A stretch of 9,283 nt of DNA, taken from assembly GCA_041936745.1 (NCBI GenBank), contig JBHGWS010000100.1:1-9283 (forward strand), written 5' to 3'. Positions 1 through 6,543 of the stretch are shown here, piece by piece. A program made the position numbers and the translations under genes. The notes beneath the pieces are model-generated. The model did no database searches. It had not been told where the DNA came from and saw nothing but the letters and a program-made list of their open reading frames with translations. Source of the DNA: Darwinibacter acetoxidans_A (lineage in GTDB: Bacteria > Bacillota > Limnochordia > Darwinibacteriales > Darwinibacteriaceae). Positions within the stretch are counted from its first letter, which is position 1. Every line of letters starts with the position of its first letter.

Positions 1-374
1 AGGACCGCCTCGATTGTGAGGCGGGGGTGGCAGATTAAGTGGGGGATACGAATCAGTTCAGAGAAGAGATCGTAAACGGTCCCTTTTTTCGGCGATTTGC
101 GCCTGTTTAAAAGCTCACCCGTTCTAGGCGCAACATAGACTAAATAACGCTCCTTGGGGATAGGATAAACCAAATGAATTGAATGTTTTTTTAAAAGTTC
201 CTCAAATTTATTCTTCAAAGCGGAAAAGTTTCCCGTTTGGATTTCCACTAAACGATCTTTTTGCACAAGGTCAATGATATAATTACCGATTTTCCCTTCC
301 ACTATATCGCCGGGCCGCCTGTAATGTTCCTTTAAGGCCGCATGCAGGGACATTTCATTCCTGGTACCGATCAC
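1..374 (-). CDS. Conserved hypothetical protein, C-terminus cut by window edge; possible PD-(D/E)XK-like fold
   Basis: This leftward reading frame is open from 374 to the window edge, giving 124 visible residues; its C-terminus is missing. I chose the GTG at 374 because a good ribosome binding site (GAGGTGAG) ends about 6 bases upstream. The ATG at 353 would remove seven residues and has no comparable site. No signal peptide or membrane segment is visible. The visible part has a run of hydrophobic strands with Asp35 (NYIIDLV) and Glu44-x-Gln46 (LVEIQTGNF), followed by basic residues (KNKFEELLKKH) and a strand (IHLVYPI). The spacing D-x8-E-x-Q followed by Lys resembles the core of PD-(D/E)XK nuclease-like folds, with Gln in place of the usual Lys; this is inference only. 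I do not recognise a named family. The gene is divergent from leuS, with about 80 bases between this start and the leuS promoter. Confidence 0.8.
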   Translation of the reverse strand, partial: MIGTRNEMSLHAALKEHYRRPGDIVEGKIGNYIIDLVQKDRLVEIQTGNFSALKNKFEELLKKHSIHLVYPIPKERYLVYVAPRTGELLNRRKSPKKGTVYDLFSELIRIPHLICHPRLTIEAV

Positions 375-454
375 GTGTTTCTCACCTCTGTCAATCTTCT
401 TTCCCGCAAGCCAGCCGTTATCCTGCTTAGTGCGGTTTAGAAAATTCAAGTTGA

Positions 455-483
455 TTGACATCAGCCCCGACCATTGGTACAAT
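455..483 (+). promoter_or_regulatory. Sigma-A-type promoter of the leuS T-box transcript
   Basis: A perfect -35 box TTGACA (455-460) is followed by a 17-base spacer and a near-perfect -10 box TACAAT (478-483). Transcription should start near 490, just ahead of the T-box Stem I. The match and spacing suggest a strong housekeeping promoter, with control left to the downstream leader. Confidence 0.88.
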
Positions 484-489
484 AGAACT

Positions 490-712
490 AATATTAACTA
501 GCTGTGATTAGGAGTAGTACGGAGAGCACCTTCAGAGAGCTGCTGGCCGGTGGAAAGCAGCATTAGCCCCCGGAACTCGCCTAGGAGCTGCCGGGGTGAA
601 ATTTTTTAGCCTCGGCCGGTCATACCGTTATCATGTTGAGTAGGGCTGAACAGCCAATTAGAGTGGTACCGCGGAATCTTTCGTCTCTAAACAGAGGGGG
701 AAGATTTTTTAT
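490..712 (+). promoter_or_regulatory. T-box riboswitch leader, leucine specifier (CUC)
   Basis: This untranslated leader senses uncharged tRNA and controls leuS by transcription antitermination. The T-box core GTGGTACCGCGG sits at 663-674. Its UGGU bulge (664-667) would pair with a tRNA 3' end having discriminator A, as in tRNA-Leu. Stem I shows the AGTA motif (513-516) opposite GAA (573-575), and directly after GAA comes the specifier codon CTC (576-578), a Leu codon. AGCT at 500-503 pairs with AGCT at 586-589 at the stem base. The distal part has AGAGAG (534-539) and a GCTGCT/AGCAGC hairpin (539-544 with 556-561). Further stems are CCGGGG/CCTCGG (591-596 with 610-615) and GGCT/AGCC (644-647 with 652-655). 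The antiterminator forms by TTAGAG (658-663) pairing with CTCTAA (685-690), which competes with the terminator. Boundaries are approximate. Confidence 0.93.
675..710 (+). terminator. T-box-controlled intrinsic terminator upstream of leuS
   Basis: The stem is AATCTTTCGTCTCT (675-688) against AGAGGGGGAAGATT (693-706), about 14 pairs with one mismatch and G-T wobbles, with an AAAC loop and a following T run (705-710). The 5' arm contains the CTCTAA segment also used by the antiterminator, so the two structures are mutually exclusive, as expected for a T-box expression platform. Confidence 0.9.
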
Positions 713-717
713 TGTTA

Positions 718-724
718 AAGGAGG
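718..724 (+). promoter_or_regulatory. Ribosome binding site that sets the leuS TTG start
   Basis: AAGGAGG lies 9 bases upstream of the TTG at 734. It is just after the leader terminator, so it is present only on read-through transcripts. Its strength supports the TTG start even though TTG is a weak initiation codon. Confidence 0.85.
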
Positions 725-733
725 CGATTAGAT

Positions 734-3145
734 TTGGAAAGATATCAACCCCAATCTTTTGAAAAGAAGTGGCAGAAAACGTGGGAGGAAAAAAAGGTCT
801 TTCAAGCTGATCAAGATCGGAGCAAACCGAAATTTTTTGCACTGGTAGAATTCCCCTACCCATCCGGGGACGGCTTACATGTAGGCCATCCCAGGCCGTA
901 TACGGCCCTCGATGTTCTAGCCCGTAAAAGGCGGCTGGAAGGATACAATGTCCTTTTTCCCATGGGCTGGGATGCTTTTGGGCTGCCGGCGGAAAATTAC
1001 GCGATTCAAAACAAAGTACACCCCGCGGTGATCACGGAACAAAACATCAACCGCTTTCGCAAACAGCTTAAATCCCTGGGCTTTTCTTTCGACTGGTCCC
1101 GGGAAGTTAACACGACTGATCCAAATTACTTTAAATGGACCCAATGGATTTTCCTTAAGCTTTTTAAAAAAGGCCTCGCTTACAAGAAGGAGATGCCTAT
1201 TAACTGGTGCCCCGCCTGTAAAATCGGGTTGGCCAACGAAGAGGTGGTCAACGGGGCCTGCGAGCGCTGCGGCCAAGGCGTGGAGACCAGGGTTAAAAAC
1301 CAATGGATGCTGAAGATTACGGCCTACGCGGAAAGGCTGATTAACGATCTGGATCTCGTCGATTATATTGAGAGGGTAAAAATACAGCAGCGCAACTGGA
1401 TCGGCCGATCCGAAGGCACGGAAGTTGCTTTTAAGATTCACGATTCCACTGAGATCCTGAAGGTTTTCACAACGAGGCCCGACACCCTTTTTGGCGCAAC
1501 CTATATGGTCATTTCGCCGGAGCACCCCGTCCTAGAAAAACTGGCAGACAGGATCGAAAACTTAGACGAAGTTCGCGCCTACCAGGAAGCAGCGCGGAAA
1601 AAGACCGATTTTGAGCGGGCCGAATTAGAACAGGAAAAAACCGGCGTGCGGCTTCAAGGCATCCTGGCGGTGAATCCCGTGAACAACAAACAAATCACTG
1701 TTTGGATCTCCGATTACGTGCTGATGAGTTACGGTACAGGCGCAATTATGGCAGTACCGGGCCATGATCAGCGGGACTGGGAATTCGCCAAAACCTACGA
1801 TCTGCCCATTGTCGAAGTTGTGCAGGGCGGCGATATTGAAAAAGAGGCCTACACGCAGACAGAAACGGGGATTATGATTAATTCCGGTTTTCTCAACGGC
1901 ATGGACGTAGAAACGGCCAAACAGGAAATTACCAACTGGCTGAAAGCCAAAGGCTTAGGTACGCCCAAGGTAAACTACAAGCTGAGGGACTGGGTCTTTT
2001 CCAGGCAGCGTTATTGGGGCGAGCCGATTCCCTTAGTGCACTGCGATGAATGCGGCTGGGTGCCGGTACCGGAAGAGGAACTTCCCGTCAGGCTGCCGCA
2101 GGTGCAAAATTACGAGCCGACTGATACGGGTGAATCACCCCTGGCAAAAATCAGAAACTGGGTAGAAACTACCTGCCCCGCCTGCGGCGGGCCCGCTGAG
2201 CGGGAAACGGATACCATGCCCCAATGGGCAGGCTCCTCTTGGTATTTCCTCCGTTACACGGATCCTAACAACGATAAGGCTTTGGCAGGTAAAGAAAACT
2301 TAGATTACTGGCTGCCCGTCGATTGGTACAACGGCGGCATGGAGCATACTACCCTGCATCTTTTGTATTCCCGCTTCTGGCATAAGTTTTTATACGATGA
2401 GGGTATCGTACCCTGCCCGGAACCTTACCAAAAGCGAACATCACACGGGATGATCCTGGGTGAAAACAATGAAAAGATGTCTAAATCCCGGGGCAATGTA
2501 GTTAACCCAGATGATGTTGTCCAGGAATACGGTGCGGACACTCTGCGGATGTATGAAATGTTTATCGGCGACTTTGAAAAGAGCGTGCCCTGGAGCACTG
2601 ACGGTGTGAGAGGCTGCCGCCGCTTTTTAGACAGGGTTTGGAAACTGCAGGAAGTTATTAAACCGGGTAAGCAGTACAGCCCTGAATTAGAAACTAAAAT
2701 GCACCAAACCATTAAAAAGGTAAGCGGGGATTATGAACAGCTGAAGTTTAACACAGCCATTGCGGCCTTAATGACCCTTTTAAACGAGATCAACGAGCTG
2801 GGCGAAATCAACGAAGCTGAAATGAAGACCTTCCTGCTGCTTTTAAACCCCGTAGCACCTCATATCACTGAAGAGATTTGGCAGCGGCAGGGATTTGAAG
2901 GCATGCTCAACAATCAAAGTTGGCCAACTTGGGATGAAGAAAAAACCATCGAGCGGACTGTCGCCATCGGCGTCCAGGTTAACGGCAGGGTCCGCGGTGA
3001 AATTACCGTTGATTTGGACGACCCCGTGGAAGTCGCCAGGGCAAAAGCATTCGATAATGAAAACATCATGCGCTTAATCGACGGTAAAACCATCATTAAA
3101 GAAATCTATGTACCGGGACGCATCTATAATATAGTGGTGAAATAA
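734..3145 (+). CDS. leuS: Leucyl-tRNA synthetase
   Basis: Class Ia aminoacyl-tRNA synthetase that charges tRNA-Leu with leucine in the cytoplasm. The 803 residues are normal for bacterial LeuRS. The HIGH-type motif is HVGH (residues 49-52) within GLHVGHPRPYTALDV, and the KMSKS motif is intact (581-585). A zinc-type cluster has C159, C162, C176 and C179. The CP1 editing domain is present, with FTTRPDT and the conserved GTGAIMAVPGHDQRDWEF block (334-351), so post-transfer proofreading is expected. The segment after HVGH reads PRPYTALDV rather than the PEGYTATDI I recall from E. coli-like enzymes; from memory this form occurs in some clostridia. A C-terminal VQVNGRVRGEI segment matches the usual LeuRS tail. 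The start is TTG with a strong RBS. Expression is controlled by the leucine T-box directly upstream. Confidence 0.98.
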   Translation: MERYQPQSFEKKWQKTWEEKKVFQADQDRSKPKFFALVEFPYPSGDGLHVGHPRPYTALDVLARKRRLEGYNVLFPMGWDAFGLPAENYAIQNKVHPAVITEQNINRFRKQLKSLGFSFDWSREVNTTDPNYFKWTQWIFLKLFKKGLAYKKEMPINWCPACKIGLANEEVVNGACERCGQGVETRVKNQWMLKITAYAERLINDLDLVDYIERVKIQQRNWIGRSEGTEVAFKIHDSTEILKVFTTRPDTLFGATYMVISPEHPVLEKLADRIENLDEVRAYQEAARKKTDFERAELEQEKTGVRLQGILAVNPVNNKQITVWISDYVLMSYGTGAIMAVPGHDQRDWEFAKTYDLPIVEVVQGGDIEKEAYTQTETGIMINSGFLNGMDVETAKQEITNWLKAKGLGTPKVNYKLRDWVFSRQRYWGEPIPLVHCDECGWVPVPEEELPVRLPQVQNYEPTDTGESPLAKIRNWVETTCPACGGPAERETDTMPQWAGSSWYFLRYTDPNNDKALAGKENLDYWLPVDWYNGGMEHTTLHLLYSRFWHKFLYDEGIVPCPEPYQKRTSHGMILGENNEKMSKSRGNVVNPDDVVQEYGADTLRMYEMFIGDFEKSVPWSTDGVRGCRRFLDRVWKLQEVIKPGKQYSPELETKMHQTIKKVSGDYEQLKFNTAIAALMTLLNEINELGEINEAEMKTFLLLLNPVAPHITEEIWQRQGFEGMLNNQSWPTWDEEKTIERTVAIGVQVNGRVRGEITVDLDDPVEVARAKAFDNENIMRLIDGKTIIKEIYVPGRIYNIVVK

Positions 3146-3147
3146 GG

Positions 3148-3176
3148 AAACGGCCCTGAAAAACGGGCCGTTTTTT
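3148..3176 (+). terminator. Intrinsic terminator of leuS, possibly shared with the convergent operon
   Basis: AAACGGCCC (3148-3156) pairs with GGGCCGTTT (3165-3173), a 9-base stem with an 8-base loop, followed by a T run (3171-3176) on the plus strand. It begins 2 bases after the leuS stop. The convergent HD gene ends at 3180, so its transcript also reads through this hairpin. On the minus strand the T tract is short (TTTCC), so termination there would be weaker. Confidence 0.9.
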
Positions 3177-3179
3177 CTC

Positions 3180-3773
3180 TCAAGGTTTTAAAAGTCCCCG
3201 CCTCAGCGCATCTTCAATGAGGCTGTCAACGTAGGCGCCCAAGGTTTTGGAAAACTCCCCCACAGGTGCCATCCTTTCCCTCACCTGCTCACTCGTTACA
3301 TTGTGAGCCCGCCAGGTGCCTCCTTCTGTGTGGTAGTTATGTAAAAAAGGCTGGAAGCGATCTAAGCAGGCGGCAAATTTAGCCTCCGGTGTCTCTCTTC
3401 GCTCAAATTCAAGCCACAGCCTTTTAAATTTCTCACTTTGTTCTGCCGGCAGCAGCCCAAAGATGCGCTCAGCGGCCTTTGCTTCCCGCTCGTCTTGGTC
3501 AACTCCCGCCGCGGGGTCGTAACAAAACGTATCGCCTGCATCTATTTCTACCAAATCGTGGAGCAAAACCATCTTAATGACTTTACTAAGCTCAATGGGC
3601 TCCTTGGCGTATTCTTCCAATATTAAAGCCATAACGGCTAAATGCCAGGAGTGCTCCGCATCGTTTTCCCGCCGGGAACCGTCTATTAAAAGGTTCTGCC
3701 GAAAGATTTGTTTTAACTTATCGATCTCTAGGACAAATTCGATCTGCTGCTTAAAACGTTCTGTTTTCTCCAT
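3180..3773 (-). CDS. HD-domain phosphohydrolase, HDDC2/YfbR 5'-nucleotidase-like
   Basis: A 197-residue soluble protein of the HD superfamily. Metal-binding residues are visible in order: His41 in ENDAEHSWHLA, His72-Asp73 in LLHDLVE, Glu76, and Asp138 in ACLDRF. Arg35 (SRREND) occupies the position of a conserved Arg before the first His. The DAEHSWHLA and HDLVEIDAGDT signatures place it near HDDC2 and YfbR, whose studied members dephosphorylate deoxynucleoside 5'-monophosphates. Nucleotide monophosphate hydrolysis is therefore the likely activity, but the substrate is inferred from the family. The ATG at 3773 is preceded by GGGAG with 6 bases spacing, and only 1 base separates it from the stop of the upstream epimerase gene, suggesting translational coupling. 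It is the last gene of its group and converges on leuS. Confidence 0.9.
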   Translation of the reverse strand: MEKTERFKQQIEFVLEIDKLKQIFRQNLLIDGSRRENDAEHSWHLAVMALILEEYAKEPIELSKVIKMVLLHDLVEIDAGDTFCYDPAAGVDQDEREAKAAERIFGLLPAEQSEKFKRLWLEFERRETPEAKFAACLDRFQPFLHNYHTEGGTWRAHNVTSEQVRERMAPVGEFSKTLGAYVDSLIEDALRRGLLKP

Positions 3774-3774
3774 C

Positions 3775-4713
3775 CTAAACTCCCTGTTTCTTGAAGTATT
3801 CCACTGTCAAAGCCAAACCCTCTGCAAAGCCTACCTGCGGCTCCCAGCCTAACTGTTCTTTTGCTCTTTCAATCGATAAAGCACTTCTTTCCAAATCACC
3901 CACGCGCTCGCCGCCGGCAAAAAGCGGCACATCTTTTTTGCCCGTCGCCTCCTGCAAAAGCTTGTAAACGCGGGATGTGGAAATTTCCTGACCGGTACCG
4001 ATGTTAAAAACGGTGTTATCACCTTTAGCCAACGCTAAGACGTTAGCCCTGGCCACATCACCCACATAAACGTAGTCTCGCGTACACCCTTCCGGCATAT
4101 GCTCGTAGGCGTAGAGCGTTGAAGGTTTATCATTTAAAAGATTTTCTAAAAAGATGGGTGTTACGCCCGATTCCCCTTCCGCCACCTGCCTGGGCCCGTA
4201 AACATTGGCATAGCGCAGCACCGTATATTTCAAACCGTAAGTGCGGGCATAAATATCTAAATAGCGCTCACCGGCATATTTCGTCAAAGCATATGGGGAG
4301 ATGATATTGACCGGTGCCGTCTCCGGAGTGGGAATTATGTCAGCATCACCCAAAAGGGCCCCTCCCGTGGAGCCGAAAATGATCTTTTTTACTTTATGCT
4401 CTACTGCCAACTCCAGAAGATTTAGTGTGCCCGAAATATTAATATCCGCATCGAGCTTGGGGTTTTCCACGGATGCAGGCACGGACTTCTGCGCCGCCTG
4501 GTGGTTTATGACATCAAATTGTTCTAATTCAAAAACTTTGGCCAGCTCAGCCGAACGAATATCCAGGAGATAAAATTTCGCCCTCGGATTTAAATTTTCC
4601 AACCGGCCCGAATGCAAGTTGTCCACCACCACCACTTCGTGGCCTTCTTTTAGATAGGCATCGACAATAGTAGAACCAATAAAGCCGGCACCGCCCGTGA
4701 CCAGGATTTTCAA
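3775..4713 (-). CDS. NAD-dependent nucleotide-sugar epimerase/dehydratase (extended SDR, GalE-like)
   Basis: Extended short-chain dehydrogenase that likely epimerises or dehydrates a UDP- or dTDP-sugar for cell-surface polysaccharide. I chose TTG at 4713, giving 312 residues and the family-typical start MKILVTGGAGFIGS, because AGGGTG lies 6 bases upstream. The GTG at 4722 (315 residues) is possible, but the GGAAAGG next to it directly abuts the codon. With the TTG numbering, the Rossmann motif GxxGxxG is at residues 7-13 and the acidic residue after strand 2 is Asp31 (VVVDNLHSG). Catalytic Tyr141 and Lys145 lie in SPYALTKYAGE. YGPRQ and RDYVYVGDVARA are also present. The Ser/Thr block reads GSTGGALLGD, with Leu where GalE usually has the Tyr of VYG. 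The exact sugar cannot be assigned; UDP-glucose or UDP-GlcNAc 4-epimerase is the closest guess. Confidence 0.93.
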   Translation of the reverse strand: MKILVTGGAGFIGSTIVDAYLKEGHEVVVVDNLHSGRLENLNPRAKFYLLDIRSAELAKVFELEQFDVINHQAAQKSVPASVENPKLDADINISGTLNLLELAVEHKVKKIIFGSTGGALLGDADIIPTPETAPVNIISPYALTKYAGERYLDIYARTYGLKYTVLRYANVYGPRQVAEGESGVTPIFLENLLNDKPSTLYAYEHMPEGCTRDYVYVGDVARANVLALAKGDNTVFNIGTGQEISTSRVYKLLQEATGKKDVPLFAGGERVGDLERSALSIERAKEQLGWEPQVGFAEGLALTVEYFKKQGV

Positions 4714-4719
4714 AGCCTT

Positions 4720-4725
4720 CACCCT
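4720..4725 (-). promoter_or_regulatory. Ribosome binding site deciding the epimerase start
   Basis: AGGGTG is spaced 6 bases from the TTG at 4713. It overlaps the alternative GTG start at 4722, so using the TTG would exclude that GTG. The TTG also gives the standard N-terminus of the family. Confidence 0.55.
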
Positions 4726-4732
4726 TTCCGAA

Positions 4733-5542
4733 TTAATTCAACTGCAGTAAGTACTTGGCAAACTCCCTTGGCTCCGCCAAGGTGAACTTCAGATTAACAA
4801 CACCCGGATACCCTATTCTTTTAAGGGTTTGAATTATCCCTACGTAGTCTACGGTACCTTGGCCTAAGGGAAGGCGCTCGTTGACAATACCGTGGTTATC
4901 GTGTAAATGAACATGCAGCACATGCTCTGCCAAAAGGTTAAGATAAGCTGCCGCTTCGTAACCTGCCACAAGCGCATGCCCCGCATCGAATGTGAGGCCT
5001 ACATTTGATCTGTTGACTGCCTTTAACAGCTGCTCCATATCTTCGGGGCTTCTGTAAAGTTCGTGGGGGAAAAACAGGTTTTTTACGGCTAAAATAACGT
5101 CCGGTGCGTAATCGGCAAGATCCTTGAGGCTGCGGATTAAATGGGACTCTTGTGTTTTCGCCAATTCTCCCGCGGGCTTAGAAACCTGTTTTGACCATTC
5201 GCCCCCCGGCATGTTTAAAACGGCCGGCGCCGGGTGCACAACTACAACGGAGGCAGCTAATTCTCGAGCTAAATCCAAACTTTCCCGCACTTCTTTTTGG
5301 GCCGCCTGACGCATCTTTTCGTTGGGGCTGCCCAAATTTACATCTAAGGTAGGCGCATGCACACTAAAGTCCACGCCTGCCTCCTCTTTCAGACGCCTGA
5401 TTAATTCCAAATAGGCCTCGTATTCCTCTTTTTTAAGATAGGACGGGCAGTACGAGATCTCAAATCCCCGCATGCCTGCTGCAACGGCAGCCACAGCATA
5501 TTCCCAAGTCTGTCCGGGCAGCAAAGGCGTATAATATTTCAC
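4733..5542 (-). CDS. Xylose-isomerase-like TIM-barrel protein (AP endonuclease 2 superfamily) with degenerate metal site
   Basis: A 269-residue soluble TIM-barrel protein of the sugar phosphate isomerase/epimerase-like superfamily. Family landmarks run in order: Glu28 (GFEIS), His62 (VHAPTLDVNLG), His103 (VVVHPAP), residues 151-155 (LAVKN), Asp186 and His189 (TFDAGHA), His212/His214 (HVHLHDNHG), the LPLGQGTVDY block, and the strand near 250. Compared by eye with endonuclease IV, several ligands are replaced: Lys154 for the strand-5 Glu, Asn221 and Arg223 for the D-x-H pair, and Lys252 for the C-terminal Glu. The protein may therefore not hold the usual metals. The start is GTG at 5542 with AGGGG about 7 bases upstream. 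The next gene (epimerase) starts about 20 bases after its stop, suggesting one operon and possibly a sugar-related role. The substrate is unknown. Confidence 0.88.
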   Translation of the reverse strand: MKYYTPLLPGQTWEYAVAAVAAGMRGFEISYCPSYLKKEEYEAYLELIRRLKEEAGVDFSVHAPTLDVNLGSPNEKMRQAAQKEVRESLDLARELAASVVVVHPAPAVLNMPGGEWSKQVSKPAGELAKTQESHLIRSLKDLADYAPDVILAVKNLFFPHELYRSPEDMEQLLKAVNRSNVGLTFDAGHALVAGYEAAAYLNLLAEHVLHVHLHDNHGIVNERLPLGQGTVDYVGIIQTLKRIGYPGVVNLKFTLAEPREFAKYLLQLN

Positions 5543-5660
5543 TTTAATCCCCTTTCCCTTTCAGCGCTCTTCACAGAGATCCAAGCACCCATCCCCCGCT
5601 GGCGGTTATTGTTATTAGAATTTAACGGCGGCCGTTTTAGCTAAAAAGGGGGGATTAATT
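5543..5660. other. Intergenic region with palindromes and a 9-bp inverted repeat
   Basis: No gene is seen here. On the plus strand TTAATCCCC (5544-5552) and GGGGATTAA (5650-5658) are perfect inverted repeats, extendable by three pairs after a 2-base bulge. The left arm overlaps the RBS of the TIM-barrel gene. Between them are AACGGC-G-GCCGTT (5624-5636) and the perfect palindrome TTTTAGCTAAAA (5635-5646), which overlap by 2 bases. I see no convincing -35/-10 pair and no T-tailed hairpin on the minus strand, so whether the TIM-barrel gene has its own promoter remains open. Confidence 0.5.
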
Positions 5661-6266
5661 CTAAGGCCGGATCAAATGATCCGCCTCCATTTGAATCCTG
5701 CAAATGTCGTACATGTTCGAAACACTGCCGACCTCCAGTGCATCGGCAATTTGATAAAAGTCCAGGCAGACACCGCAGCTGAGTATCTCAACGCCCCTGC
5801 CCGCCAGTTTTTTCAGATCCTCTAACGCATCAGAGCCTTGAGCCGCAAGTTTAACCCCACTGTTATAAAGCAGGATTTTGGCAGGGAGTTCGTCCTGTTC
5901 GCTCAAAGCGTAAATAAAGCTTTTCATTAAGATCGTGCCTAAAGCCCGATCACCCTGGCCCATAAACTCAGACGACAGCACCAAAACAACATCCCGCTCT
6001 TTTTTGGCGGCCTTCTTTTTAACGGCGGCCTTTGGCTCAGATATCCCGTCCCCAACGAAGATGCGGATGCGGTGATGCCCTTTGCCCAGTGTTTCCGCGC
6101 TGTATTTCAATTCCGCTTCCCGGGCCATTTTTTCCAAGTTCTGCAGAGCAATAATATTATCGACTAAAACTTCCAATTCGCCTGCAGACATTTCCTGTAA
6201 GGCTTTTCTTGCTTCGACAACCGGTAAAGGGCAGCTTAAGCCTTTTGCATCAACGGTTCTTTTCAT
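5661..6266 (-). CDS. yedF: YedF-like selenium/sulfur relay protein (TusA domain fused to DsrE-like domain)
   Basis: Two-domain cytoplasmic protein of 201 residues. The N-terminal TusA/SirA-like domain (about 1-72) carries the sulfur-carrier motif SCPLP (11-15) with Cys12. A lysine/alanine-rich linker (about 78-91) leads to a DsrE/F-like domain (92-201). That domain has SSEFMGQGDRALG, YNSGVKL, CGVCLDF with Cys164 and Cys167, and VSNMYDI. This architecture matches the family known as sulfurtransferase-like selenium metabolism protein YedF, which genome comparisons link to selenium-using bacteria. It probably carries persulfide or perselenide on Cys12 or the C-terminal cysteines; this is inferred. 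The ATG is preceded by AAAGGAG with about 11 bases spacing. It is the last gene of a three-gene group with DUF3343 and a cysteine desulfurase-like protein, which supports the assignment. Confidence 0.92.
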   Translation of the reverse strand: MKRTVDAKGLSCPLPVVEARKALQEMSAGELEVLVDNIIALQNLEKMAREAELKYSAETLGKGHHRIRIFVGDGISEPKAAVKKKAAKKERDVVLVLSSEFMGQGDRALGTILMKSFIYALSEQDELPAKILLYNSGVKLAAQGSDALEDLKKLAGRGVEILSCGVCLDFYQIADALEVGSVSNMYDICRIQMEADHLIRP

Positions 6267-6316
6267 GGCGCAACAATCTCCTTTTTTTCATTTCCAAGCC
6301 TACCCGCGGATAAAAA

Positions 6317-6538
6317 CTATAATTCCAACTCCAAAATTTGTGCATACTGCAGCCTGTGCTCATCAACTGCCTTTGTGATCGTTTTTTTATCAGCCAAAGA
6401 AGCAAGCCAAGCCAAACCGCAGCCCGCATCAATTTGGGGCGGCAGGGGTATTAAGCGGCCGGGCAGGCCCTTTTCTTTACACCGCTTTTCCCAAGCCATA
6501 GCCTGAGTTGTCCCCTTAAATGTTACAATCAATTTCAT
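6317..6538 (-). CDS. DUF3343 small protein, putative Se/S carrier-like
   Basis: A 73-residue protein with the start (MKLIVTFKGTTQAMAWEK) and the GLPGRLIPLPPQIDAGCGLAW block typical of DUF3343. Members of this family sit next to YedF and cysteine desulfurase genes and are often labelled putative Se/S carrier proteins. The conserved Cys40-Gly41 in the DAGCGLA block is the likely functional cysteine, and Cys20 is a second one. No experimental function is assumed here. The ATG at 6538 follows the stop of the upstream desulfurase-like gene by 5 bases. Its RBS (GGAAGG) overlaps that gene's end, so the two are probably co-translated. A 50-base gap separates it from yedF. Confidence 0.88.
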   Translation of the reverse strand: MKLIVTFKGTTQAMAWEKRCKEKGLPGRLIPLPPQIDAGCGLAWLASLADKKTITKAVDEHRLQYAQILELEL

Positions 6539-6543
6539 CTATC

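Noticed and set aside
7..22. GCCTC-GATTGT-GAGGC hairpin near the left edge
   Set aside because: Lies inside a coding frame, only 5 pairs, no T tract in either direction.
375..454. Possible minus-strand promoter for the leftward gene at 374
   Set aside because: TTGAAT is present, but no -10 at proper spacing could be matched convincingly.
917..1525. 202-codon open frame on the minus strand inside leuS
   Set aside because: Antisense shadow of a well-conserved leuS region; no domain motifs in its translation.
2425..2712. 95-codon minus-strand frame inside leuS
   Set aside because: Antisense to the KMSKS region, with low-complexity shadow composition and no family motif.
6250..6432. 60-codon minus-strand frame bridging the DUF3343 and yedF genes
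   Set aside because: Overlaps both real genes out of frame, has no RBS and no recognisable content.
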